21,201 nucleotides of DNA, taken from assembly GCA_038254365.1 (NCBI GenBank), contig JBBSGI010000052.1, forward strand, positions 1-21,201, in the 5' to 3' direction. The stretch is from JAWWPG01 sp038254365. Lineage in GTDB: Bacteria > Actinomycetota > Actinomycetes > Propionibacteriales > Nocardioidaceae. The notes under the pieces were generated by a model. The model was not told the DNA's origin. It ran no database searches and saw only the letters and a list, made by a program, of their open reading frames with translations. Below are positions 1 to 5,756 of this stretch, piece by piece; position 1 is the first letter of the stretch; each line of letters starts with the position of its first letter. A program made the position numbers and the translations under genes.

Positions 1-2
1 AC

Positions 3-116
3 CTACGCGTCCTGACCCGCCGCGCCTACGGATACGGGTCGCCCGAAACGCTGATCGCCATGGCCATGCTCACCCGAGGCGGTCTCTGCCCCCCGCTGCC
101 AGGACGGGCCGCGTGA
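3..116 (+). CDS. ISL3-family transposase, C-terminal fragment (runs off left edge)
   Basis: The frame is open from the window edge to a TGA at 114-116 and encodes the last 37 residues of a protein. The reading LTRRAYGYGSPETLIAMAML followed by TRGG and a CPPLPGR tail resembles the extreme C-terminus of actinobacterial ISL3-family transposases (DDE enzymes that cut and rejoin the element ends). Only the tail is present, so the DDE residues cannot be checked. A likely terminal inverted repeat begins right after the stop, which fits the close packing of transposase and element end in this family. The family assignment rests on recalled similarity of this short tail. Another IS family with a similar C-terminus is possible but less likely. 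Confidence 0.7.
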   Translation, partial: LRVLTRRAYGYGSPETLIAMAMLTRGGLCPPLPGRAA

Positions 117-139
117 CCCACGGAAACGTCAGGAGACCC
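116..139. mobile_element. Probable right terminal inverted repeat of the ISL3-type element
   Basis: The 24 bases starting ACCCACGGAAACG and ending AGGAGACCC follow the transposase stop directly. Read from outside inward on the other strand they start GGGTCTCCTGACG, which resembles the GG(C/G)TCTNC-type ends of ISL3 elements in actinobacteria. If the element ends at 139, the adjoining 8 bases TCATTATC (140-147) would be one copy of the 8-bp target duplication typical of ISL3. The left end is outside the window, so neither the repeat pairing nor the duplication can be confirmed here. Confidence 0.45.
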
Positions 140-207
140 TCATTATCACGATCCTCGTCATCGTCCTCTTAGTGGTCGTCATCTTGTACTTTGTCCGGCG
201 CACCTGA
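140..207 (+). pseudogene. Tail of a small hydrophobic protein cut by the insertion element
   Basis: Immediately after the presumed IS end the frame reads a strongly hydrophobic stretch (IITILVIVLLVVVILYF) and then VRRT and a TGA at 205-207. This is one membrane helix with a positively charged end. No ATG, GTG or TTG start is available in frame between the IS end and the helix, so the gene appears to have lost its start to the insertion. It precedes the intact one-helix gene at 260 in the same orientation. The function is unknown. It could also be a chance reading, since valine/isoleucine-rich frames arise from GTC/ATC repeats. Confidence 0.35.
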
Positions 208-259
208 CGTAAGTCTCAGCTCCATCTCGCCCGATCGACGGCTATGGGAGGTGAAGGGC

Positions 260-463
260 ATGGGAAGGATCATCGCGATAGTGGTCGTCGCGTGGCTCGT
301 TATCGGAGCCATCGCCGCCGGCCAGCGGGGCTACTACACCCAGAATGGCGACGCGAACTGCGCCCAATTCAGCGATACCGCCATCACGATCATCGCGGGA
401 CCACTCAACTACGTAGGGGTCAACCCCAAAGTGACCTGCAACGTTCCACAGCCTTCCCAGTGA
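260..463 (+). CDS. Small single-helix membrane or secreted protein, unknown function
   Basis: This 67-residue protein begins MGRIIAIVVVAWLVIGAIAA, a membrane helix or uncleaved signal anchor over about residues 3-20. A polar segment of about 45 residues follows, with two cysteines (in ANCAQF and VTCNVP) that could form a disulfide outside the cell. I chose the ATG at 260 because GGGAGGTGA (246-253) lies just upstream at good spacing, and because the longer reading from a TTG at 191 adds an unrelated polar leader. Similar short proteins starting GRIIxIxxxxWLxIG are, as I recall, conserved but uncharacterised in actinobacteria. It converges on otsA with only 9 bases between the stops, and I see no terminator hairpin there. 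Confidence 0.7.
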   Translation: MGRIIAIVVVAWLVIGAIAAGQRGYYTQNGDANCAQFSDTAITIIAGPLNYVGVNPKVTCNVPQPSQ

Positions 464-472
464 TGGCTTTGG

Positions 473-1891
473 TCAGGACTTCGGGCTGAGCTCTGGGGCG
501 CCGAGATCGTTGAGGAAGGTTGCGGCCCACGAGGAGATGTCGTTCTCCCGCACCTGCTTGCGCATCGACCGCATTCTCCTGGAGAGGTCCCGCGGGTCCG
601 AGCGGATCGCTCTGAGCATCGCCTGCTTGACTCCGTCGATGTCGTGAGGGTTGACGAGGAACGCCTGCTTGAGCTCGTCCGAGGCGCCGGCGAACTCCGA
701 TAGCACCAGTGCACCGTCGCTCCGGAGTCGGCAGGTCACATACTCCTTGGCAACCAAATTCATCCCGTCGGCGAACGGGGTCACGACCATGACGTCGGCG
801 GCCCGATAGAGGGCTGCCATCTCCTCTTTCGGGAACGACGAATGCAGGTAATGGACCGCGGGATGACCGATCGACCCGAGGTCCCCGTTGATCCGCCCGA
901 CCCAGCGCTCGATGTCATCGCGCACCTCGCGGTACTGCTGGACCCGCTCGCGGCTCGGCGAGGCCACCTGCAAGAAGACCGACTCGTCGACGCTTGTGTG
1001 GCCGTCGACGAGTAGCTCCCCGAAGGCGCGCAGCCGTTGCCGGATGCCCTTGGTGTAGTCGAGCCGGTCGACGCCGAGGAACACGAAGCGCGGGGACCCG
1101 AGCTCGTCGCGGATCTCGTTGGCGCGGGCCTCGACCTCGGGCGTTCGCGCCATTGCCTCCAGGCCCAGAACGTCGAGCGAGATCGGATAGCTGCGGGCCC
1201 GCACCTGGCGGCCGTCGGCCAGCTGGATCCGATCTCGGTGCGTCTTGTGACCAAGACGCTGGCGAACCAGCCGGGCGAAGTTCGACGCACCACCGGGCCG
1301 CTGGAAGCCCACCAGGTCGGCGCCGAGCAGCCCCTCGAGGATCTGGTCCCGCCACGGCAGCTGCCGGAACAGCTCGCTGGGCGGGAACGGGATGTGCAGG
1401 AAGAAGCCGATGCGCACGTCCGGCCGGAGCTCGCGCAGCATCGCCGGCACCAGCTGCAGCTGGTAGTCCTGCACCCAGACGACCCCCCGCTTGCCGACGC
1501 ATTCGGCGGCCGCGTCGGCGAAACGCTGGTTGACCCGACGGTAGGCATCCCACCACTCCCGGTGGAAGGCCGGCTTGGCGACCAGATCGTGGTAGAGCGG
1601 CCACAGGGTGCCGTTCGACATGCCCTCGTAGTAGCGCTCGAACTCCTCGTCGTCGAGGTTGACCGGCCGGAGGGTGAGCCCATCGGCCTCGAAGGTGCCG
1701 TCGGTCTCGAGCCGGGACCCTGGCCAGCCGACCCAGACGCCACGCTGCTTGCGGAGCACAGGCTCCAGTGCCGTGACCAGCCCCCCCGGCGAGGTCCGCC
1801 AGCTCGGGCCTTCGTCTCCGCTCCCCTCGACCCGGTCTACGGGCAGCCGGTTCGCCACGACGACGAACGAGCTCTCGGAGTTTTCGGGCAT
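473..1891 (-). CDS. otsA: Trehalose-6-phosphate synthase (OtsA, GT20)
   Basis: This 472-residue retaining glycosyltransferase joins UDP- or ADP/GDP-glucose to glucose-6-phosphate to give trehalose-6-phosphate in the cytoplasm. Family landmarks are visible in order: the NRLP loop at 14-17; the SPGGL glycine pair at about 34-38; LWPLYH at about 96-101; WVQDYQL at 139-145 with the sugar-phosphate-binding Asp142; the donor-phosphate loop VDRLDYTKGI at 274-283 with Arg276 and Lys281; and DGMNLVAKEY at 375-384 with Glu383 of the EX7E-type region. Length is normal for bacterial OtsA. The start is ATG at 1891. A TAGGCT box on the minus strand ends 6 bases before the ATG, so the transcript is probably leaderless. 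otsB, the next enzyme of the pathway, lies at 2819 on the opposite strand, so the two are not co-transcribed. Confidence 0.96.
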   Translation of the reverse strand: MPENSESSFVVVANRLPVDRVEGSGDEGPSWRTSPGGLVTALEPVLRKQRGVWVGWPGSRLETDGTFEADGLTLRPVNLDDEEFERYYEGMSNGTLWPLYHDLVAKPAFHREWWDAYRRVNQRFADAAAECVGKRGVVWVQDYQLQLVPAMLRELRPDVRIGFFLHIPFPPSELFRQLPWRDQILEGLLGADLVGFQRPGGASNFARLVRQRLGHKTHRDRIQLADGRQVRARSYPISLDVLGLEAMARTPEVEARANEIRDELGSPRFVFLGVDRLDYTKGIRQRLRAFGELLVDGHTSVDESVFLQVASPSRERVQQYREVRDDIERWVGRINGDLGSIGHPAVHYLHSSFPKEEMAALYRAADVMVVTPFADGMNLVAKEYVTCRLRSDGALVLSEFAGASDELKQAFLVNPHDIDGVKQAMLRAIRSDPRDLSRRMRSMRKQVRENDISSWAATFLNDLGAPELSPKS

Positions 1892-1897
1892 CGCCCC

Positions 1898-1903
1898 AGC
1901 CTA
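1898..1903 (-). promoter_or_regulatory. -10 box for a probably leaderless otsA transcript
   Basis: Read on the minus strand this is TAGGCT (TANNNT), followed by six bases (GGGGCG) and then the otsA ATG. That spacing puts transcription start at or one base from the start codon, the usual geometry of leaderless actinobacterial messages. No ribosome binding site at proper spacing and no TTGAC-like -35 box is visible. Confidence 0.45.
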
Positions 1904-1962
1904 GTGCGGCTGCCTGCGTCGCACACGGCGTCGTCATGGCAGGGACACGCCCTCGCAGGCGA

Positions 1963-1992
1963 ATGACATGCTTGTGATTCGTCGCCTAGGAT
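1963..1992 (+). promoter_or_regulatory. Sigma-A-like promoter for the DUF3263 operon
   Basis: ATGACA (1963-1968; five of six bases of TTGACA) lies 18 bases before TAGGAT (1987-1992; five of six bases of TATAAT). Predicted transcription start is about 1999, which leaves a leader of about 50 bases before the ATG at 2051. Confidence 0.5.
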
Positions 1993-1999
1993 GAGCGCA

Positions 2000-2024
2000 G
2001 GCGGGGCGATCCGCGATCCCCGCC
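2000..2024 (+). repeat. GC-rich hairpin at the 5' end of the DUF3263 leader
   Basis: GGCGGGG (2000-2006) pairs with CCCCGCC (2018-2024). The bases between also hold a GAT/ATC pairing around a short loop. It would form right at the predicted 5' end of the mRNA and 13 bases before the ribosome binding site AGGAG (2038-2042), so it may protect the message or tune translation. It has no T-tract and is not an obvious terminator. Confidence 0.35.
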
Positions 2025-2050
2025 GCACTGTGCCACCAGGAGCCGACCGG

Positions 2051-2350
2051 ATGGACGCCGCGAACGTCGCGACCTCGGGCGACGCTGCCCGAGACGCGAT
2101 CGAGCTGACGGAACGCGACCAGCGGATCCTGGCCTTCGAGCGGCTGTGGTGGAAGTACGCCGGAGCGAAGGAGCAGGCAGTTCGTGAGCAGTTCGCGATG
2201 TCGGCCACCCGCTACTACCAGGTGCTCAATGCCCTCATCGATAAGCCGGAGGCTCTCGCCTTCGACCCGCTCCTGGTCAAGCGCCTGCGTCGTCTCCGCG
2301 CGGCGCGGCAGCGACAGCGTTCGGCCCGGCGGCTGGGGATCGAGGTCTGA
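2051..2350 (+). CDS. DUF3263-family protein
   Basis: This 99-residue protein has the DUF3263 core: LTERDQRILAFERLWWKYAG, then EQAVREQFAMSATRYYQVLN, then a basic tail ending RLRRLRAARQRQRSARRLGI. The central helices with MSATRYYQVLNALID look like a helix-turn-helix, so a DNA-binding role is plausible but not shown. I chose ATG 2051 over the ATG at 1991 because AGGAG (2038-2042) is 8 bases upstream and the predicted promoter -10 box overlaps 1991. The stop is followed one base later by the GTG of the LytR_C gene. As I recall, this DUF3263-LytR_C pair is conserved across actinobacteria, often next to otsB. Confidence 0.88.
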   Translation: MDAANVATSGDAARDAIELTERDQRILAFERLWWKYAGAKEQAVREQFAMSATRYYQVLNALIDKPEALAFDPLLVKRLRRLRAARQRQRSARRLGIEV

Positions 2351-2351
2351 C

Positions 2352-2822
2352 GTGGCGCTGCCCTCCGCAGTCACGCTCGGCAGCCTGGCCTTCGTGCTCG
2401 CCGCCGGTGTGGGGTACGTCGCCCTCTCGGCCGCCTCCGCAGAGCCGACTCCTCCGCGCGACCAGGTCGCGAGCCCGCAGGTCTCGGCCCCGGTGAAACC
2501 GATCTCCGTGCCCGACCACAGCGCTACGACGCATCCCGCGCCCAAGGTGGATGCCGTCCCCGACGTACTGGTCGTCGTGTTCAACAACACCGGCGTGAGC
2601 GGGCTGGCTGAGGAGAAGGCGGCCGTCCTGCAGGGCGCCGGGTGGAGCGTCGCGGCGACCGACAACTGGTACGGCAGCATCCCCGCCGACACCGTCTACT
2701 ACCCGCCGGCGCTGCATGCCGCCGCCATCAAGCTTGCCAAGGTTCTGCACATCTCCCGACTGCATCCCGCCGTCGCGCCGATGCCGTTTGACCGGCTCAC
2801 GGTAATCATCGCGACGGCGTGA
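2352..2822 (+). CDS. LytR C-terminal domain protein, membrane-anchored
   Basis: This 156-residue protein has an N-terminal membrane helix (about residues 6-28, LGSLAFVLAAGVGYVALSAA), a Pro/Ser/Ala-rich linker to about residue 70, and then a LytR_C domain starting VLVVVFNNTGVSGLAEEKAA. The domain ends in RLTVIIATA. It should sit outside the membrane in the cell-envelope space. LytR_C domains accompany LCP-type wall-polymer ligases, but no LCP catalytic domain is present here, so its own role is unknown. The GTG start at 2352 follows GAGG (2342-2345) and is one base after the DUF3263 stop. Its TGA overlaps the GTG start of otsB (GTGA), so the three genes are probably translationally coupled. 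Confidence 0.85.
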   Translation: MALPSAVTLGSLAFVLAAGVGYVALSAASAEPTPPRDQVASPQVSAPVKPISVPDHSATTHPAPKVDAVPDVLVVVFNNTGVSGLAEEKAAVLQGAGWSVAATDNWYGSIPADTVYYPPALHAAAIKLAKVLHISRLHPAVAPMPFDRLTVIIATA

Positions 2823-3709
2823 TCGGGCTCCGACCCTGGTTGACTGGCGGCATGGCCAGCCTTGCTCCGAGCACTGCGGCAGGTCGCGCCGGTCTCACCG
2901 CCTTGCTCACGAGCCCCGGTGACGCACTGCTGGCGTTCGACTACGACGGCACCCTCTCGCCGATCGTCGACGACCCGGCCGAGGCGCGCGCGGAACCGGG
3001 CGTGGTCGACGCCCTGGCGGAGCTGGCGGCCCGGGTCGGGCACGTCGCGATCATCACTGGACGACCGGCGCGTACCGCAGTCGAGCTGGCGGGACTGTCC
3101 GCGGTGCCGGGGCTCGAGAGGCTGGTCGTGTTGGGCCAGTACGGCGTCGAGCGCTGGGACAACTCGTCCCGCCAGGTGGTCACCGTTGACCCGCCGCCGG
3201 GCCTCGATGTCGTTCGGCGAGAGATACGTGGCGTGATCGCCCGGGCCGAGGTGACCGACGCGACCATCGAGGACAAGGGCCTGGCGCTGGCTGTGCACGT
3301 ACGTCGCTCCGCCGCGCCGGCGGTGGCATTCGAGCGGCTCACCGGCCCGCTCTTCGCACTCGCCCGGCGCACCGGCCTTGTCGCTGAGCCCGGACGGTTC
3401 GTCATCGAGCTGCGACCCCGCGGCATGGACAAGGGCAAGGCGCTGCGGGGTCTCGCCCACGAACTGGCGGTGACCACGCTGGTCTTCACCGGGGACGACC
3501 TCGGGGACCTGGCCGCCTTCGACGCCGTCGAGGAGTGGCGCTCCGGCGGTGGGACCGGACTGCTGGTCTGCTCGGGCTCGGCCGAGGTGGCCGAGCTCGC
3601 CGCCCGAGCCGACCTGGTCGTCGATGGCCCGCGCGGGGTGCTCGATCTGCTGCGCACCCTGACCAGGACGCTCGGCTCCTCGCCACTTCCGACCAACCGT
3701 CCTTCGTAA
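2819..3709 (+). CDS. otsB: Trehalose-6-phosphate phosphatase (OtsB, HAD family)
   Basis: This 296-residue HAD phosphatase removes phosphate from trehalose-6-phosphate to give trehalose. All four HAD motifs are visible: DYDGT at 41-45 (nucleophile Asp41, acid/base Asp43), IITGR with Thr80, KGKAL with Lys205 and Lys207, and GDDLGD at 225-230, which binds Mg2+. The cap region lies between motifs II and III. I start at the GTG at 2819, which overlaps the preceding TGA. The ATG at 2852 is a possible alternative because neither start has a clear ribosome binding site and the first 11 residues are not conserved-looking. The C-terminus is Ser/Thr/Pro-rich. Product and substrate pair with OtsA, encoded divergently about 0.9 kb upstream. 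Confidence 0.94.
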   Translation: MIGLRPWLTGGMASLAPSTAAGRAGLTALLTSPGDALLAFDYDGTLSPIVDDPAEARAEPGVVDALAELAARVGHVAIITGRPARTAVELAGLSAVPGLERLVVLGQYGVERWDNSSRQVVTVDPPPGLDVVRREIRGVIARAEVTDATIEDKGLALAVHVRRSAAPAVAFERLTGPLFALARRTGLVAEPGRFVIELRPRGMDKGKALRGLAHELAVTTLVFTGDDLGDLAAFDAVEEWRSGGGTGLLVCSGSAEVAELAARADLVVDGPRGVLDLLRTLTRTLGSSPLPTNRPS

Positions 3710-3767
3710 CCCCGGGTGGTCGGGTCTCAGGATGCGGGAACGGCGGGGGGTGCGGCACCGGCGGAGG

Positions 3768-3773
3768 TAGCGT
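3768..3773 (+). promoter_or_regulatory. -10 box upstream of the SAM riboswitch
   Basis: TAGCGT fits TANNNT and lies 9 bases before the first base of the riboswitch P1 stem, so transcription would start at about 3780. No convincing -35 box is seen. The position fits the riboswitch beginning almost at the 5' end of the mRNA. Confidence 0.35.
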
Positions 3774-3782
3774 GGTGCGCCG

Positions 3783-3905
3783 CTCATCCAGAGGGGCAGA
3801 GGGACCGGCCCGACGAAGCCCCGGCAACCACGCGAACCAGCCTCCACAACGGCGCGCAGGGTGCCAATTCCGGCTCACGGCGACCGCCGTCGTGGGAAAG
3901 ATGAG
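3783..3905 (+). promoter_or_regulatory. SAM-I (S-box) riboswitch
   Basis: The conserved S-box core is present in order. P1 is closed by CTCATC (3783-3788) and GATGAG (3900-3905). Next come AGAGGGGCAGAGGGA with the kink-turn region, CCGGCCCGACGAAGCCCCGG, GCAACC, and GGTGCCAATTCCGGC. A P4 hairpin built on ACGGCG/CGCCGT follows, and then GGGAAAGATGAG. This aptamer binds S-adenosylmethionine. The 3' strand of P1 overlaps the ribosome binding site GAGGAGG (3903-3909) by three bases, and no terminator with a T-tract follows. Control is therefore most likely translational: SAM stabilises P1 and hides the binding site of the downstream enzyme. Confidence 0.93.
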
Positions 3906-3909
3906 GAGG
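3903..3909 (+). promoter_or_regulatory. Ribosome binding site overlapping riboswitch P1
   Basis: GAGGAGG shares its first three bases with the P1 3' strand. Spacing is 4 bases to the GTG at 3914 and 7 to the GTG at 3917, so translation may start at the second of the two adjacent GTG codons. Confidence 0.75.
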
Positions 3910-3913
3910 ACCT

Positions 3914-5251
3914 GTGGTGACACCAACCACGGCGGGCGCAGTCCCGTCTCGCACCCGCCGCCATGCCGTCTCAGCCCGCAGCCGCCAAGCCCTCGCCGGC
4001 CGGTCCGACGCGGCGCCGCCGGAGGCCGGTCGGTTCGGGCACGCTCGCGCCCTGGTCTGCCGTGAGTGCCGCGGCGAGCAGCCGCTGGGAGCGCTCTACG
4101 CCTGCACGGAGTGCTTCGGCCCGCTCGAGGTCGGCTACGACTACCCGTCCCTCACGCGCAGTCAGCTCGAGTCGGGTCCGCTGAGCATCTGGCGGTATGC
4201 CCAGCTTCTGCCCGTGCGGCCCGACATCCACACCATTGCGAACACCGAGCCGGGGTGCACCAGGCTCGTGCCGGCGAACAATCTGGCCAGGGCACTCGGC
4301 ATGCGGCGGCTCTGGATCAAGGACGACTCCGGCAACCCGACACACTCGTTCAAGGACCGGGTCGTCGCGGTGGCGCTTGCCGCGGCGCGGGAGCTGGGGC
4401 TCAAGGTTCTCGCCTGCCCGTCGACCGGTAACCTGGCGAACGCGGTCGCGGCGGCCGCCGCGCGGGCCGGCATCGAGAGTGTGGTGCTGATCCCGCACGA
4501 CCTGGAGCGGCCCAAGGTGCTGGCGACCGCCGTGTACGGCGGTCGCCTCGTCGCCGTCCGCGGGACCTACGACGACATCAACCGGCTGGCCATCGAGATC
4601 GCCGCGGAGCACGAGGACTGGGCGTTCGTCAACGTGAACGTCAGGCCTTACTACTCCGAGGGGTCCAAGACGCTCGCCTTCGAGGTCGCGGAACAGCTGG
4701 GCTGGCGACTGCCCGGTCAGGTCGTCATCCCGGTGGCCTCCGGGTCGCAGCTCACCAAGGTCGACAAGGGATTCCGCGAGCTCGTCGCCCTGGGACTGGT
4801 CGAGGACGCGCCGTACCGGATCTTCGGCGCCCAGGCCGAAGGATGTGCGCCGGTCGCCACCGCGTTTCGCGCAGGCAGTGACGTCATCCGTCCGGTGAAG
4901 CCGGACACGTTGGCCAAGTCGCTGGCGATCGGTAACCCCGCGGACGGTCTGTACGTGCTCGACACCTGCCGGCGCACCGGCGGGGCGGTCGAGTCGGTGA
5001 CCGATGAGGAGATCGTCGACTGCATCCAGCTGCTGGCCCGGACGGAGGGCATCTTCGCCGAGACCGCCGGAGGCGTGACGGTCGCTACGCTGAAGAAGCT
5101 GGTCGACGCCGGGTTGCTGGACACCGACGTCGAAACCGTCGTGTTCAACACCGGCGACGGCCTGAAGACGCTCGACGTGATCGCCGACCGGGTTGGTCGC
5201 CAGATCACGATCGAGCCCACGTACGCCGCGTTCGCCGCGGCCAGTCAGTGA
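3914..5251 (+). CDS. thrC: Threonine-synthase-family PLP enzyme (threonine synthase, or O-phosphohomoserine-dependent homocysteine synthase)
   Basis: This 445-residue fold-type II PLP enzyme acts on O-phosphohomoserine. The PLP lysine is Lys147 in NPTHSFKDR (141-149), and the phosphate-binding loop is CPSTGNLANA near 168-177. A zinc-ribbon-like Cys4 motif (Cys49, 52, 64, 67 in CRECR and CTEC) lies before the catalytic domain, as in the longer threonine synthases. The first 45 or so residues are Arg/Ala-rich and look like an extension. No in-frame start exists later in that stretch, and the riboswitch ribosome binding site fixes the start at 3914 or 3917. The gene is under a SAM-I riboswitch and is followed 7 bases later by a CysO-like sulfur carrier. 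Annotation pipelines would call it threonine synthase, but context argues for a sulfur-transfer role making homocysteine. I cannot decide between these from sequence. Confidence 0.9.
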   Translation: MVTPTTAGAVPSRTRRHAVSARSRQALAGRSDAAPPEAGRFGHARALVCRECRGEQPLGALYACTECFGPLEVGYDYPSLTRSQLESGPLSIWRYAQLLPVRPDIHTIANTEPGCTRLVPANNLARALGMRRLWIKDDSGNPTHSFKDRVVAVALAAARELGLKVLACPSTGNLANAVAAAAARAGIESVVLIPHDLERPKVLATAVYGGRLVAVRGTYDDINRLAIEIAAEHEDWAFVNVNVRPYYSEGSKTLAFEVAEQLGWRLPGQVVIPVASGSQLTKVDKGFRELVALGLVEDAPYRIFGAQAEGCAPVATAFRAGSDVIRPVKPDTLAKSLAIGNPADGLYVLDTCRRTGGAVESVTDEEIVDCIQLLARTEGIFAETAGGVTVATLKKLVDAGLLDTDVETVVFNTGDGLKTLDVIADRVGRQITIEPTYAAFAAASQ

Positions 5252-5258
5252 GGTCACG

Positions 5259-5534
5259 ATGAGTGTCACCGTCAGAGTCCCGACGATCCTGCGCACCTAC
5301 ACGAGCGGCGAGGCGAGGGTGACGGCGGACGGCGCCGTACTCAGCGACGTGCTGGAGTCGCTGGACGGCAGCTACCCGGGGATCAAGGGTCGGATCGTCG
5401 ACGAGCAGGGCGACCTGCGTCGGTTCGTCAACGTGTACGTCGGCAACGAGGACGTGCGGTTCCTCGACGGACTGGCCACGCCCGTCCAGGACGGCAGCGA
5501 GATCTCGGTGATCCCCGCGGTGGCCGGCGGCTGA
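5259..5534 (+). CDS. CysO-like sulfur carrier (MoaD/ThiS ubiquitin-like family)
   Basis: This 91-residue beta-grasp protein ends PAVAGG. The terminal Gly-Gly is the site of adenylation and thiocarboxylation in ThiS, MoaD and CysO. Residues VPTILR near the start, RFVNVYV, EDVRF and the PAVAGG end match what I remember of mycobacterial CysO, which carries sulfide to O-phosphoserine for CysM. The ATG at 5259 is preceded by GAGG (5250-5253) overlapping the upstream TGA, so it is probably co-translated with the threonine-synthase-like gene and shares its SAM control. No MoeB-like activating enzyme or Mec-type (JAB1/MPN) peptidase is in the window. A hairpin terminator follows 38 bases after the stop. 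Confidence 0.88.
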   Translation: MSVTVRVPTILRTYTSGEARVTADGAVLSDVLESLDGSYPGIKGRIVDEQGDLRRFVNVYVGNEDVRFLDGLATPVQDGSEISVIPAVAGG

Positions 5535-5571
5535 GGTCGGCGCCACGCGGCCTCACCGCGCCTGGCACAGG

Positions 5572-5602
5572 GAGGTGGGGCGCGGAAACCGCACCCCACC
5601 TC
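5572..5602 (+). terminator. Strong hairpin after the sulfur-carrier gene
   Basis: GAGGTGGGG (5572-5580) pairs perfectly with CCCCACCTC (5594-5602). After one C/A mismatch, GCGG pairs with CCGC around an AAA loop. There are 13 base pairs in all and no T-tract downstream, which is usual for actinobacterial terminators. It would end the riboswitch operon and separate it from the accessory block. Confidence 0.7.
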
Positions 5603-5605
5603 GAG

Positions 5606-5626
5606 ACCTCGTCGCACCCACGAGGT
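5606..5626. repeat. Inverted repeat ACCTCGT-N7-ACGAGGT
   Basis: A perfect 7-bp inverted repeat follows the terminator by three bases. It may be a second termination hairpin or a regulator site. No assignment is possible from sequence alone. Confidence 0.4.
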
Positions 5627-5661
5627 GCCGAGAAGGGTAGCCACCCCGCAACATCTGCTCA

Positions 5662-5680
5662 CCATCTTCCCGAAAGATGG
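5662..5680. repeat. Inverted repeat CCATCTT-N5-AAGATGG
   Basis: A perfect 7-bp inverted repeat lies 77 bases before the P1-peptidase start. A smaller one, GACCA-GGCG-TGGTC (5684-5697), follows four bases later. They occupy the region where a promoter for the peptidase would lie and could be operators or RNA hairpins. Confidence 0.4.
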
Positions 5681-5756
5681 CCCGACCAGGCGTGGTCAGG
5701 TAGTCCGTTGGGGCTACGGCGTTCCCCTCCCGCCGTGCTTGCGGCAGGATCGGACC

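Noticed and set aside
3971..5296. A 441-codon frame antisense to the threonine-synthase-like gene
   Set aside because: No domain, and it covers the start of the sulfur-carrier gene. It reflects codon bias of the real gene.
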